A program made the position numbers and the translations under genes. A DNA stretch of 64,000 nt from Pseudarthrobacter sp. W1I19 (GTDB lineage Bacteria; Actinomycetota; Actinomycetes; Actinomycetales; Micrococcaceae). The DNA lies in NCBI RefSeq assembly GCF_030817835.1, contig NZ_JAUSZR010000001.1, positions 3,472,001 through 3,536,000 of the forward strand, given 5' to 3'. The notes beneath the pieces were generated by a model, which made no database searches, was not told where the DNA came from, and saw only the letters and a program-made list of their open reading frames with translations. Below, in pieces: positions 54,297 through 63,174 of the stretch. How positions within the stretch are numbered: position 1 is the first letter of the stretch; every line of letters starts with the position of its first letter.

Positions 54297-55133
54297 ATGG
54301 CAGGTATGGAAATTCTTGAGTACCTGAAGCGCGCTGGCGGAGTGGCCCGCTCAGGGCAACTTCTGGAGGCCGGATTCTCGCGCCGGGACCTGCTGCGGCT
54401 CAAGGAGTCCGGCGTAACCCAGCCCAGGCGCGGGATCTTTACCATGCCGGACTGCGACGAGGCCCTCCATGCTGCAGTCCGGCATAACGCCCGGCTCAGC
54501 TGCGCCAGCGCGGCGGCGCACTACGGACTCTGGCTCCGACAACCACCCGAACGGCCTCACTTGGCCTGCAACCATGGCCACGGCAACGGATTCATCCGGC
54601 ACCGCACGGTCAGATTCCAAGGGCATCCGCTCATGCCGATCGCAGCGGTCGAAGATGTAGCCCTGCATGCACTCGGCTGCCTGGCACCTCCGGCATCCAC
54701 GGCAATGGCCACCTCCGCGATCCGCCTGCATGGTGTGCCAAGGGACCTGCTGGCGGACCAACTGCGGGCAGACCGTTCTGGAACAGCGCGCCGGGCCCTG
54801 CGGGACATCGACCTGCGGGCGGAATCCATCGTGGAGGTCGATGCGCAGCACCTGTTCCGAACAAACGGTATTGCCTATCAGGCGCAGGTGTTTCTCCCAG
54901 GCATCGGCAGGGTGGATTTCCTCCTGGACGGCTTCCTCATTGTCGAGATCGACGGCTTCGCATTCCACTCACAAAGGGCGGACATGCTCCGCGACAGGGA
55001 CCGGAATAACACGTCAACGGTCAAAGGTTTTGCCGTCCTGCGCTACATGCCCGAACACATCTGGTTCAGCCCTGACCGGGTGGCAGCAGAAATCAAGGCA
55101 GTTTTGGCAGCCCACATGCCGCCGATTCGCTAA
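54297..55133 (+). CDS. AbiEi-antitoxin-like N-terminus fused to DUF559 nuclease-like domain
   Basis: 278 residues. The N-terminal ~60 (EYLKRAGGVARSGQLLEAGFSRRDLLRLKESGVTQPRRGIF) match the type IV toxin-antitoxin AbiEi antitoxin winged-helix domain. The C-terminal ~90 (GIGRVDFLLDGFLIVEIDGFAFHSQ...LRDRDRNN) match the DUF559/Vsr-like PD-(D/E)xK fold with its Asp, Glu and His. No AbiEii toxin is adjacent. The ATG at 54297 or 54306 starts it; no strong ribosome site. It is exactly bracketed by two 108-bp inverted-repeat elements, suggesting the block was inserted between the agmatinase operon and its regulator. Confidence 0.78.
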   Translation: MAGMEILEYLKRAGGVARSGQLLEAGFSRRDLLRLKESGVTQPRRGIFTMPDCDEALHAAVRHNARLSCASAAAHYGLWLRQPPERPHLACNHGHGNGFIRHRTVRFQGHPLMPIAAVEDVALHALGCLAPPASTAMATSAIRLHGVPRDLLADQLRADRSGTARRALRDIDLRAESIVEVDAQHLFRTNGIAYQAQVFLPGIGRVDFLLDGFLIVEIDGFAFHSQRADMLRDRDRNNTSTVKGFAVLRYMPEHIWFSPDRVAAEIKAVLAAHMPPIR

Positions 55134-55140
55134 AAGACCG

Positions 55141-55248
55141 TGCGGTCCAGCCCAGTTACTCCGGGACAGCCGACCCGGGCAGGACTGACTTACGCCCGAA
55201 CAAGCGGCAGCCAGTGCGGACTGCCGGAAGCAACCGGGCAGGAACGCA
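55141..55248. repeat. 108-bp element with 20-bp terminal inverted repeats, right copy
   Basis: Arms 55141-55160 and 55229-55248 pair at 16 of 20 positions. The terminal arms match those of the left copy (54121-54228) closely while the middles do not, and both copies are exactly 108 bp. It lies between the nuclease-like gene stop and the XRE-cupin gene stop. Confidence 0.7.
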
Positions 55249-55266
55249 CACAGCCACGGGGGGAGG

Positions 55267-55857
55267 CTACCGGCTGGCGGCGGGAACCAGGACCCAGAGG
55301 ACCTCCACGGGCTTATCCGTCGGGTTGACCCACGTGTGCGGTTCGCGGCCGGGGAAGGTGACAGTGTCCCCGGTATTCAGGTCGTACTGCTCATTGGTAA
55401 GGATCAGCCGGATACTGCCCTTGATCACGTGCAGCACATCAACATCGCAGTCCACGGCGTAGAGCTCGGACTCGCCGCGGCCGTGCGGCTCAATGCAGGC
55501 CTGGATAATCTGGATCCGCCGCTCGGAGCGGGCGGTCAGCAGGCGCTCCACGATCCCTTGGCCGCCGAGCGAGATCCGCGGCCCGTCGTTGCGCTTGGTC
55601 AGGTGGGTTTCCGGCGCCGCAAAAAGGTCGCCGATGGAAATCGACAGGACCTGGCAGAGCGTGACAAGCGAGGCCACGGACGGGGACGTGAGGTCGCGTT
55701 CCACCCGGCTGAGGAACCCCTTGGTGAGCCCGGTGGCGTCGGCAACCTGTTCGATAGTGAGCCGCTGCGACTGCCGTGCGGCCCGGATCCTGGAACCGAT
55801 GGCAACCGGCACGTTGCTCGGCTCAACTGGCAGTGCCTTCATCTGCGTACCTTTCAT
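55267..55857 (-). CDS. XRE family regulator with cupin domain
   Basis: 196 residues. N-terminal helix-turn-helix IGSRIRAARQSQRLTIEQVADATGLTKGFLSRVERDLTSPSVASL, then a C-terminal cupin (LYAVDCDVDVLHVIKGSIRLIL, YDLNTGDTVTFPGREPHTWVNP) that would sense a small molecule, as in PuuR-type regulators of polyamine catabolism. Its neighbours are agmatinase/TPP enzyme on one side and a symporter on the other, divergent across 269 bp, so it likely controls them. ATG at 55857 or 55842. Confidence 0.9.
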   Translation of the reverse strand: MKGTQMKALPVEPSNVPVAIGSRIRAARQSQRLTIEQVADATGLTKGFLSRVERDLTSPSVASLVTLCQVLSISIGDLFAAPETHLTKRNDGPRISLGGQGIVERLLTARSERRIQIIQACIEPHGRGESELYAVDCDVDVLHVIKGSIRLILTNEQYDLNTGDTVTFPGREPHTWVNPTDKPVEVLWVLVPAASR

Positions 55858-56126
55858 GGCCGGCAGCCCGGCCCCGACTCTGGAGCAATACTAATGGCCA
55901 GCCGCTTCTGTGACGCTCCCATGGCGGGCGTGCCCCTGCGAGCAGCAGCGCGTGCGCCAGTGCGCCCTTGACTGTTACCACGGTCACAGCCTACTCTTTG
56001 GAAAACATCTGTTGCCTGTCGGGCAATAATTGAGAACCTGCTCTCACCCCACCCCGTGCAGCGGTTTCCTCCCGTTCCCCCCTTCCGGAAGCCACCCCGG
56101 CTGCCGCACAGTCCAAGGAGTCCAAC

Positions 56127-57647
56127 GTGGATTCAAGTGTCATCAACATCGCCATTGTGGTGGTGTATCTTCTCGCAATGCTGGCCTTCGGCTGGTGGGG
56201 CAAGTCCCGCACCAGGAACAACAGCGACTTCCTGGTGGCAGGGCGCCGCCTCGGTCCGTTCCTCTACACGGGAACCATGGCCGCCGTCGTCCTGGGCGGA
56301 GCCTCAACTGTGGGCGGCGTTGGCCTCGGCTACAAGTTCGGCATCTCGGGCATGTGGCTGGTGGTGGCCATCGGAGCCGGCGTCCTGCTCCTCAGCCTGC
56401 TCTTCGCCGGAACCATCCAGAAGCTCAAGATCTACACCGTCTCCCAAATGCTCACCCTGCGGTACGGCAGCAGGGCCACGGAGGCCTCCGGCATCGTGAT
56501 GCTCGCGTACACACTGATGCTCTGCGCCACGTCCACCGGCGCCTACGCCACCATCTTTGTGGTGCTCTTCGGCTGGGACCGGGCCATGGCCATCGCAGTG
56601 GGCGGTGCAATTGTGCTGGTCTACTCAACCGTCGGCGGAATGTGGTCCATCACCCTGGCGGACCAGGTGCAGTTCGTCATCAAGACCGTGGGCATCTTCT
56701 TCCTGATGCTCCCCTTCACCCTGAACGCTGCCGGCGGCTTCGACGGCATCCGCAGCCGCGTTGACGAAAGCTTCTTCCAGATCGACGGCATCGGCCTGCA
56801 GACCATCATCACCTACTTCGTGGTGTACACCCTGGGCCTGCTCATCGGCCAGGACATCTGGCAGCGGGTCTTCACGGCCAAGACCCCGGGCGTGGCCCGC
56901 TGGGGCGGCGCCACGGCCGGAATCTACTGCATCCTCTACGGTGTTGCCGGCGCCCTGATCGGCATGGCTGCCAGCGTTGCCCTGTCCGATATCAAGATTG
57001 CCGCCAAGGACGATGTCTACGCCGAAGTGGCCCAGAACCTGCTGCCCCTGGGCATCGGCGGACTGGTGCTCGCGGCAGCCGTAGCCGCGATGATGTCCAC
57101 CGCATCCGGCGCCCTGATCGCCGCCGCAACCGTGGCCCGCGCCGACGTCCTGCCGTTCGTGGCCAGCTGGTTCGGCAAGGACATCAACACGGAGGACAGC
57201 GACAACCCCGAGCACGACGTCAAAGCCAACCGCATCTGGGTCCTGGTCCTGGGCACCGTCGCCATCGTCATCGCCATCATCACCAAGGACGTGGTCGCCG
57301 CCCTGACCATCGCCTACGACATCCTGGTGGGCGGCCTCCTCGTGGCCATACTCGGCGGCCTGGTGTGGAAGCGCGGCACGGGCGCGGCGGCCGCGGCTTC
57401 CATGGCCGTGGGCTCGGTGGTGACGCTGGGCACCATGATCGTCCTGGAGATCAACGCCAAAGCACCCCTGGACGGTATCTACGCCAACGAGCCCATCTAC
57501 TACGGCCTGCTGGCCTCGGCCGCGGTGTACGTAGCCGTTTCCCTGCTGACAAAGCCCACCGACCCGCTGGTCATGCGGAACTGGCAGCGCCGCGTCGCGG
57601 GACAGGCGTCCGAAGAGGCACCGGAGGCAGTCCCCACGGCGCAGTAG
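56127..57647 (+). CDS. Sodium:solute symporter family protein
   Basis: 506 residues with about 13 membrane segments. The SSS pattern is visible: an N-terminal SDFLVAGRRLGPFLYTGTMAAVVLGGASTVGG, the MWSITLADQVQFVIKTVG loop, and AVAAMMSTASGALIAAATVARADV. Imports a small solute with Na+. Its neighbours suggest agmatine, putrescine or a guanidino acid as cargo (inference). The GTG at 56127 has AAGGAG six bases upstream. It is followed by a strong hairpin. Confidence 0.9.
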   Translation: MDSSVINIAIVVVYLLAMLAFGWWGKSRTRNNSDFLVAGRRLGPFLYTGTMAAVVLGGASTVGGVGLGYKFGISGMWLVVAIGAGVLLLSLLFAGTIQKLKIYTVSQMLTLRYGSRATEASGIVMLAYTLMLCATSTGAYATIFVVLFGWDRAMAIAVGGAIVLVYSTVGGMWSITLADQVQFVIKTVGIFFLMLPFTLNAAGGFDGIRSRVDESFFQIDGIGLQTIITYFVVYTLGLLIGQDIWQRVFTAKTPGVARWGGATAGIYCILYGVAGALIGMAASVALSDIKIAAKDDVYAEVAQNLLPLGIGGLVLAAAVAAMMSTASGALIAAATVARADVLPFVASWFGKDINTEDSDNPEHDVKANRIWVLVLGTVAIVIAIITKDVVAALTIAYDILVGGLLVAILGGLVWKRGTGAAAAASMAVGSVVTLGTMIVLEINAKAPLDGIYANEPIYYGLLASAAVYVAVSLLTKPTDPLVMRNWQRRVAGQASEEAPEAVPTAQ

Positions 57648-57670
57648 CGCCGGGCCTTAAGGACACGCAC

Positions 57671-57721
57671 GACGGCGGCACCTCCTTTCGCTTTCCAGCG
57701 AAGGAAGGTGCCGCCGCCGTC
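57671..57721. terminator. Bidirectional terminator after the symporter
   Basis: Long hairpin: GACGGCGGCACC-TCCTTTCGCT pairs with AGCGAAGGAAGGTGCCGCCG-CCGTC around a TTCC loop, with small bulges. It lies between the symporter stop at 57647 and the convergent gene ending at 57726. Confidence 0.85.
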
Positions 57722-57725
57722 TGTT

Positions 57726-57950
57726 CTATTCAGCTTCGCGGACCTCGTCATCATCCAGCGGGACCACCCGGTCCTCGGCATCTATGACCACAGGGGGCGC
57801 CTGGACCACGGGTTCTTCCGCGTCCAGGAATTCATCCTCGGTGTCCCAGTCCTCTTCGCTGACGGGGACGTCCTCGGCGTAGTCGTACGCAGGATCTGCT
57901 TCTACGGAATCAAGGTGGGGCATGTCCGGGTGCTGTCCGGTGGTGTTCAT
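57726..57950 (-). CDS. Small acidic hypothetical protein
   Basis: 74 residues, about one third Asp plus Glu (VPVSEEDWDTEDEFLDAEEP, ending PLDDDEVREAE), with no hydrophobic core evident, so it is probably disordered. Family not recognised. GGAGGTAGCACA before the ATG at 57950 supports it. A much longer reading frame continues upstream but its extra part overlaps the rubrerythrin-VIT1 gene in antisense and is not real. Confidence 0.7.
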   Translation of the reverse strand: MNTTGQHPDMPHLDSVEADPAYDYAEDVPVSEEDWDTEDEFLDAEEPVVQAPPVVIDAEDRVVPLDDDEVREAE

Positions 57951-58205
57951 TGTGCTACCTCCGTTTGTTCGTACCTGACGTGCTCTTTTGCGGGTGCCGA
58001 CAGGGCGCCACACTTTCATCACAGCACCGCCCGGTGCCATGGTCAAGGGTGTGTTGCCGGCCACGCGAACCCTCAAAAACCAGCCGGATTTTAAGGGCCG
58101 CCGAAACTCGGAAGTGAGGGATGCCAGCCGAAAAACCGCGGAATTCCGCGGTAAGCTGGCGTGGCAATGGGGCCACATCATGCCCGTCCAGCCCAGGAGT
58201 TTTCC

Positions 58206-59339
58206 GTGTCGCAGCACGCCCGTCCCAACCACCCGAACGCCCCCGCCAGGGAAAAGTCCCGGCCGTCGCCGTCGGACATCCGCCGTTGGCGCCAGTACCT
58301 TGCCGACGAACGCGCCGAGGCTGCTGTCTACCGGGACCTGGCGCAAAACCGGCAGGGCGAGGAGCGGGAAATCCTGCTTGCCCTTGCCGAAGCAGAGGGC
58401 CGGCACGAGGAGCACTGGCTCCGCCTCTTGGGTGAGCACGCAGGCAAGCCGCGTCCGGCGTCCATCCGCAGCCAGTTGCTGGGTTTCCTGGCCCGGCACT
58501 TCGGCTCGGTCTTCGTCCTGGCCCTGGCCCAGCGGGCAGAAGGCCGCTCCCCCTACGCCAAGGACCCCAACGCCACCGAGGCAATGGCTGCCGACGAGCA
58601 AATCCACGAAGAAGTGGTCCGCGGCCTGGCCACCCGCGGGCGCAACCGCCTGGCAGGGACGTTCCGTGCCGCCGTCTTCGGTGCGAACGACGGCCTGGTC
58701 AGCAACCTCTCCCTGGTGATGGGCATGGCGGCGTCCGGCGTGGCCAGCTCCGTGGTGCTGCTCAGCGGCATCGCCGGGCTTCTTGCCGGCGCGATGTCGA
58801 TGGGTGCCGGCGAATTTATCTCCGTCCGCTCCCAGCGCGAGCTCCTTGCAGCGACGCGCCCCACGCAAATCACGCTGGCAGCGGCACCGAAACTGGACCT
58901 CGAGCACAACGAACTGCTCCTCGTTTACCTGGCCAGGGGCATGTCCCAGGAAGCCGCACGGCACCGGGTAGCCGAACGCATGGGCCTGCTGTCCTGCGAC
59001 TGCGACCCCAGCCTCTCCCTCCAGCCGGAGCTGCCCGAGGCCGAGGACGAGCACGAGGCCGTGGGCACCGCCTGGGGAGCGGCGCTGTCCAGCTTCTGCT
59101 TCTTTGCCTCCGGCGCCATAGTGCCCATCCTGCCGTTCCTGTTCGGCCTGACCGGACTCCCGGCGCTGGTGGTTGCCGGCGTACTGGTGGGCCTTGCCCT
59201 CCTGGTCACCGGTGGCATTGTCGGTTTGCTCTCCGGCACCTCACCCCTGACCCGCGGCCTGCGCCAACTCGCGATCGGGCTGGGCGCCGCCGCAGTCACC
59301 TATCTGCTGGGCCTCGTCTTCGGCACAGTTGTTGGCTAG
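58206..59339 (+). CDS. Rubrerythrin-VIT1/CCC1 iron transporter fusion
   Basis: 377 residues. The N-terminal ~150 form a rubrerythrin-like diiron four-helix bundle (ADERAEAAVYRDLA, EAEGRHEEHW, ADEQIHEE with ExxH pairs). The C-terminal ~220 form a VIT1/CCC1 Fe/Mn transporter (FGANDGLVSNLSLVMGMAAS, AGAMSMGAGEFISVRSQREL) with five membrane helices. This is the MbfA-like arrangement, where ferritin-type iron sensing and membrane export are joined. The GTG at 58206 has AGGAG six bases upstream. Its likely job is removal of excess cytoplasmic iron during peroxide stress. Confidence 0.92.
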   Translation: MSQHARPNHPNAPAREKSRPSPSDIRRWRQYLADERAEAAVYRDLAQNRQGEEREILLALAEAEGRHEEHWLRLLGEHAGKPRPASIRSQLLGFLARHFGSVFVLALAQRAEGRSPYAKDPNATEAMAADEQIHEEVVRGLATRGRNRLAGTFRAAVFGANDGLVSNLSLVMGMAASGVASSVVLLSGIAGLLAGAMSMGAGEFISVRSQRELLAATRPTQITLAAAPKLDLEHNELLLVYLARGMSQEAARHRVAERMGLLSCDCDPSLSLQPELPEAEDEHEAVGTAWGAALSSFCFFASGAIVPILPFLFGLTGLPALVVAGVLVGLALLVTGGIVGLLSGTSPLTRGLRQLAIGLGAAAVTYLLGLVFGTVVG

Positions 59340-59472
59340 CACCCCGGCTCTTTGGCAGTAGGCTCCATACAAAAAGAGCTGACTGGGCAGATGGGGGTGC
59401 AGTAGTGGAGGACCAGCCGCGACATGGCGGGAGGCGGGCGCGTACGGGAAGTACCCTGCAGCCGCCAGGTTC

Positions 59473-60315
59473 GTGCTTACGGGTGCATTGTTCTCCGCAG
59501 CACTCTTCGGCACCGCACTGGTGCTGGACAATCCCCGGTTCAGGGATCTCCTTGATATCCGTCTTGGCCAGGGAGGCCAGCAGGAGGGGCCACGGGCACC
59601 AGCTGCCGGCGAGGCCGAAGCGAATGCACCGGCCGAGGCGCGGACGCAGGCCCCGCCCCCGGGATTCGAGGAAGCGGACGCGCCCTTGGCTGAGCCCGTG
59701 CCGCCGCAGACAGGGAGCGATTCGTACAAGTTCCTGGCCGTCAACGGCGACGGCAGTCCGGTGGGCTACTCCCCCTGCCGGCCCCTGCACTACGTGGTCA
59801 ACGATGACCTGGCCCCGGCCGGCGCCCAGCAGCTGGTATCCGATGCGATCAACGCGATCTCCGCGGCCACGGGCATCACGTTTGTCTATGACGGCACCAC
59901 CGGCGAGCAGCCGTCGCCGCAGCGGCCCCCGTACCAGCCGGATGCCTATGGCGAGCGCTGGGCGCCGCTGCTCATCGCCTGGACCACTCCGGAGGTTGCA
60001 CCGCAGCTCAAGGGCAAAGTCATCGGGACCGGCGGCAGCACGCACTACAGCTACGACGACGGCGCCAAGACTTTTGTGACCGGCGGACTGGACCTGGACG
60101 CCCCCCAGATCGGTGCTGAGCTCCTGAATCCCGACGGCCATCTCTACGCCACCGCCGTGATCCTGCACGAACTCAGCCACGTGATGGGGCTGGACCATGT
60201 GGAGGATCCCACCCAGCTGATGTATCCGGAGATCGGCACTCCCGAGGGGCTGTCCGCCGGGGACCTCAACGGCCTGTACGAGTTGAGCAAGGCGCAGTGC
60301 CGGAAGGACCTGTAA
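59473..60315 (+). CDS. Matrixin-family metalloprotease
   Basis: 280 residues. It begins with a signal anchor (TGALFSAALFGTALVL), then a Pro/Ala/Glu linker, then a zincin catalytic domain with the zinc motif HELSHVMGLDH and a Met-turn-like LMYPEIG. Secreted or surface proteinase. The only start in this frame is GTG at 59473, which leaves almost no charged residues before the anchor. A GTG at 59405 with a basic MEDQPRHGGRRART-like leader lies in another frame, so a one-base frameshift upstream is possible. Confidence 0.8.
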   Translation: MLTGALFSAALFGTALVLDNPRFRDLLDIRLGQGGQQEGPRAPAAGEAEANAPAEARTQAPPPGFEEADAPLAEPVPPQTGSDSYKFLAVNGDGSPVGYSPCRPLHYVVNDDLAPAGAQQLVSDAINAISAATGITFVYDGTTGEQPSPQRPPYQPDAYGERWAPLLIAWTTPEVAPQLKGKVIGTGGSTHYSYDDGAKTFVTGGLDLDAPQIGAELLNPDGHLYATAVILHELSHVMGLDHVEDPTQLMYPEIGTPEGLSAGDLNGLYELSKAQCRKDL

Positions 60316-60352
60316 CCGGTAGGGGCGGGCTGCTGGCAGCAGGATGAGCTGG

Positions 60353-61486
60353 TCAGCCGCGCAGGACGGCCGCCGCCTCCTCCACTGAATCCACCAGGAA
60401 GATCCGCTCTTCCATGGACCGTCCCGCTGCCAGGCTGCGCAGCATGGGCCACGCCGGGTACTCATGCTTCCAGTGATGCTTGCCCACGAGCACCATCGGG
60501 GTAACCTTCGCGTCCGCGGCGTAGTAGTTCTCGCACGCATCCTGGAAGATCTCCTGGATTGTTCCGGCCGCGCCGGGCAGGAACACAATGCCCCCGTGGC
60601 AAAGCTCCAGCAGGATGGCCTCCCGGATGGCGTTCGCGAAGTACTTGGCGATGTGCGTGGCGAAATAGTTGGGCGGCTCGTGGCCGTAGAACCAGGTGGG
60701 GATTCCCAGGGACGGGGCGCCATCCGGAAAGAGTTCGACGACGGCAGCCGCCGCACGCGCCCACGCGGACACGGAGGGACGGAAGCCAGGGACGGAGGCG
60801 AGCGTCCGCAGCGCAGCGTGCAGCGCGCCGTCATCGGCCTGGCTGAGGTAGGCGCCCAGGTTGGCAGCCTCCATGGCGCCGGGCCCGCCGCCCGTCGCCA
60901 CCATGTGGCCGTCCCGTGCGAGCAGCCTGCCCAGCAGCGCCGCCTGCGCGTAGTCCGTGCTGCCCCGCTGGGCGGCATGCCCGCCCATCACACCCACCAT
61001 TTTCCGGCCTGCCCACGCATCCGAGCGGTGAAGCTCGTCCAATGCGTCGCCGATGGCGTGGTCGTGGAGGGCCGAGGCCAGGGTGGCATCCAGCCGGTGC
61101 CGCATCCCGGGCTGGATGCTCCACTGGTAGATCCGCGCGTCGGGCAGTTCCTCGTAGGGCGAATTCGCGAGGCCCGCGTACAGCTCCTGCGGCGAGTAGA
61201 CCCCTGCCCGGTAGGGGTTGAAGGGTACGCCCTCGAGGCGCGGAAAGATCAGGGCGCCCCGGCGGCGGAGCGCGTCCTCCATCCCCTCATCAAAGGTGCA
61301 GCCCAGGAAGATAGCGCCTTCAACGCGGATCCGGCCCAGCGCCGCGGACCGCCCGCGGAGATCAAGGGACTGGGCGTGCCAGCCGTCCATCTCTTCGGCT
61401 CCGGCACTGACCAGCCGGTCGAAGCTGGCCAGATCCTCCACGTCGAGGCTGCGGGGGCTTGGCCCGAGTTTTCCGGAGAGATTCAC
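60353..61486 (-). CDS. LOG-family Rossmann-fold protein
   Basis: 377 residues. The C-terminal part has the lysine-decarboxylase-like/LOG motifs MVATGGGPGAMEAANLGAY and VFLPGAAGTIQEIFQDAC (the PGGxGTxxE motif as PGAAGTxxE). LOG enzymes release free bases from nucleoside monophosphates, but this long form has an extra ~190-residue N-terminal domain, so the exact reaction is unknown. The GTG at 61486 was chosen because GAAGGG lies six bases upstream. Confidence 0.85.
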   Translation of the reverse strand: MNLSGKLGPSPRSLDVEDLASFDRLVSAGAEEMDGWHAQSLDLRGRSAALGRIRVEGAIFLGCTFDEGMEDALRRRGALIFPRLEGVPFNPYRAGVYSPQELYAGLANSPYEELPDARIYQWSIQPGMRHRLDATLASALHDHAIGDALDELHRSDAWAGRKMVGVMGGHAAQRGSTDYAQAALLGRLLARDGHMVATGGGPGAMEAANLGAYLSQADDGALHAALRTLASVPGFRPSVSAWARAAAAVVELFPDGAPSLGIPTWFYGHEPPNYFATHIAKYFANAIREAILLELCHGGIVFLPGAAGTIQEIFQDACENYYAADAKVTPMVLVGKHHWKHEYPAWPMLRSLAAGRSMEERIFLVDSVEEAAAVLRG

Positions 61487-61555
61487 GGCCGGCCCTTCAT
61501 GGTGCTCATCCACCCAGCGTAGGGCACCTGCACCTGCAAAGCGGGGCCAGGCCGG

Positions 61556-61580
61556 GCCCATCCGGAGCTCCCGGATGGGC
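61556..61580 (-). terminator. Terminator after the sugar porter gene
   Basis: A perfect 10-bp stem GCCCATCCGG / CCGGATGGGC with a 5-nt loop, 21 bp past the stop at 61601. Confidence 0.8.
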
Positions 61581-61600
61581 TGGACCTGACCCCGCGTTGC

Positions 61601-63016
61601 TTATACCGGCAGGCGGACCGGCTCGTCGGTTCCGCGGAAGTGGGCCTCGAGCTCTTCGAGGGAGCGGCCCTTGGTTTCCGGAACGCATTTGATAACAAAG
61701 GCGAGCGAGGCCAGGTTGACCAGGACAAACAATCCGAAGGTGCCTGTCGACCCCAGCGCGCCCACCACGATCGGGAACAGGAAGGAGATGGCCGCGTTGA
61801 CCGTCCAGAGCGCGAAGACCGCGATTCCCATGGCAAAGCCGCGGATGGCCAGCGGGAACATTTCGGAGAGCAGCAGCCACACACAGGTGCCGATGAAGCA
61901 CTGGACGAACGCAACGAACAGCATCATGGCGGCCAGGATGGTGTAGCTGGCAAGGTCGGACTGGGGCAGCAGGAAGACGAGCGCCAGCAGGGCTTGCGAG
62001 CCCACCACGCCCGAGAAGCCGACGATCAGCATCCGGCGCCGGCCGATGAAACCGAGCAGCCAGATGCCCAGGACGGTCATCAATACAGAGGTCACGCCGA
62101 CGCCGATGGTGGCCACGAGCGACGCGCTGACACCGAGACCGCTCTTTTCCAGGATGGTGGGGGCGTAGTAGTTGACGGTGTTGATCCCGGTGGCCTGCTG
62201 GACGGTGGCGAGGCCGATGCCGATCCACAGCAGCCGGCGCATCCAGGGGTTGTTGCGGAGGTCGCGCCAGGCGTGGCCGCGCTCCTTTTGGGCCGTCTGT
62301 GCAGCCTGGGCAATCTCCTCGAACTCCCGGGCCGCTTCCTCCGGGTTACGGCTCAGGTTGAGCACGCGGCGGCTGTCCTCGAGCCGCCCGCGGATGGCGT
62401 ACCAGCGCGGTGACTCGGGCAGCATCAGCATGCCGGCGAGCAGGGCCAGCGCCGGGATCGATGCGATGCCCAGCATGGTGCGCCAGACTTCGGTGTCGTG
62501 GATCAGGGCGTCCAGGAGGGCGTTAATGGCGAAGGCCAGCATTTGGCCGGTGACGATCATCAGTTCGTTGATGGTCACCATCCGGCCGCGGAGGTGGGCC
62601 GGGGCCATCTCCGCCAGGTACAGGGGGCAGGTGACGGCGGCCGCGCCGACGCCGAGGCCCAGCAGGATCCGGGCGGCAATCATCAAGGAAACGTTGGGTG
62701 CGATGGCGCAGCCGATGGCTCCGAGCAGGAACAGCAGGGCGCACACCAGCAGGGAACCGCGGCGGCCGAGCTTGTCAGCCATCCGGCCGCCCGTGAGGGC
62801 GCCTGCTGCGGCACCGGGAAACAGCAGCGCGCTCACTACTGTTGCTTCCTCGACGGCGTTCATGTTCAGGGAGTCGTTCATGTACAGCAGCGCGCCGGAG
62901 ATAACACCGGTGTCATAGCCAAACAACAGGCCGCCAAGGGTGGAAATGACAGTGAGCCGGGCGAGGTACCCGCGGTGCTGGCCGGGGACGCTTTGGGTCG
63001 GTTTTTGCAACAGCAT
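61601..63016 (-). CDS. Sugar porter family MFS transporter
   Basis: 471 residues, 12 membrane helices. The sugar-porter signatures are intact: LFGYDTGVISGAL, GGRMADKLGRR, a PESPRWY motif in mid-chain, VQQATGINTVNYYAPTI, and the terminal PETKGRSLEELE. A proton-coupled importer of a hexose, pentose or polyol. The ATG at 63016 follows AGAGGCAACA. A perfect LacI-type palindrome sits about 64 bp upstream, so it is probably sugar-inducible. Confidence 0.94.
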   Translation of the reverse strand: MLLQKPTQSVPGQHRGYLARLTVISTLGGLLFGYDTGVISGALLYMNDSLNMNAVEEATVVSALLFPGAAAGALTGGRMADKLGRRGSLLVCALLFLLGAIGCAIAPNVSLMIAARILLGLGVGAAAVTCPLYLAEMAPAHLRGRMVTINELMIVTGQMLAFAINALLDALIHDTEVWRTMLGIASIPALALLAGMLMLPESPRWYAIRGRLEDSRRVLNLSRNPEEAAREFEEIAQAAQTAQKERGHAWRDLRNNPWMRRLLWIGIGLATVQQATGINTVNYYAPTILEKSGLGVSASLVATIGVGVTSVLMTVLGIWLLGFIGRRRMLIVGFSGVVGSQALLALVFLLPQSDLASYTILAAMMLFVAFVQCFIGTCVWLLLSEMFPLAIRGFAMGIAVFALWTVNAAISFLFPIVVGALGSTGTFGLFVLVNLASLAFVIKCVPETKGRSLEELEAHFRGTDEPVRLPV

Positions 63017-63079
63017 TGTTGCCTCTCAGATTCTTAGGGGACCGGAAGGACGACCGGTGAATGTGATGTGTGGCACTAA

Positions 63080-63097
63080 CGTTAGAGCGCTCTAACG
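63080..63097 (-). promoter_or_regulatory. LacI-type operator CGTTAGAGCGCTCTAACG
   Basis: Perfect 18-bp palindrome with the AGAGCGCTCT centre common to LacI-family operators, upstream of the sugar porter gene. The nearest regulator gene is a GntR/HutC type, which would not be expected to bind this motif, so the repressor is likely encoded elsewhere. Confidence 0.75.
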
Positions 63098-63174
63098 GCG
63101 AGGTCAATAGAAAGACTTAATGTCAGAACATTTACTTGCGGTTACTCCTGCGCCTCGAACGCAGGGAGGGACCC

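Noticed and set aside
57951..59054. Upstream extension of the acidic small protein to 442 residues
   Set aside because: The extra part overlaps the rubrerythrin-VIT1 gene in antisense, and a strong ribosome site precedes the ATG at 57950.
59296..60978. 560-residue open frame on the minus strand
   Set aside because: Antisense to the matrixin gene and out of frame with the LOG-family gene; both real genes have motifs, this one has none.
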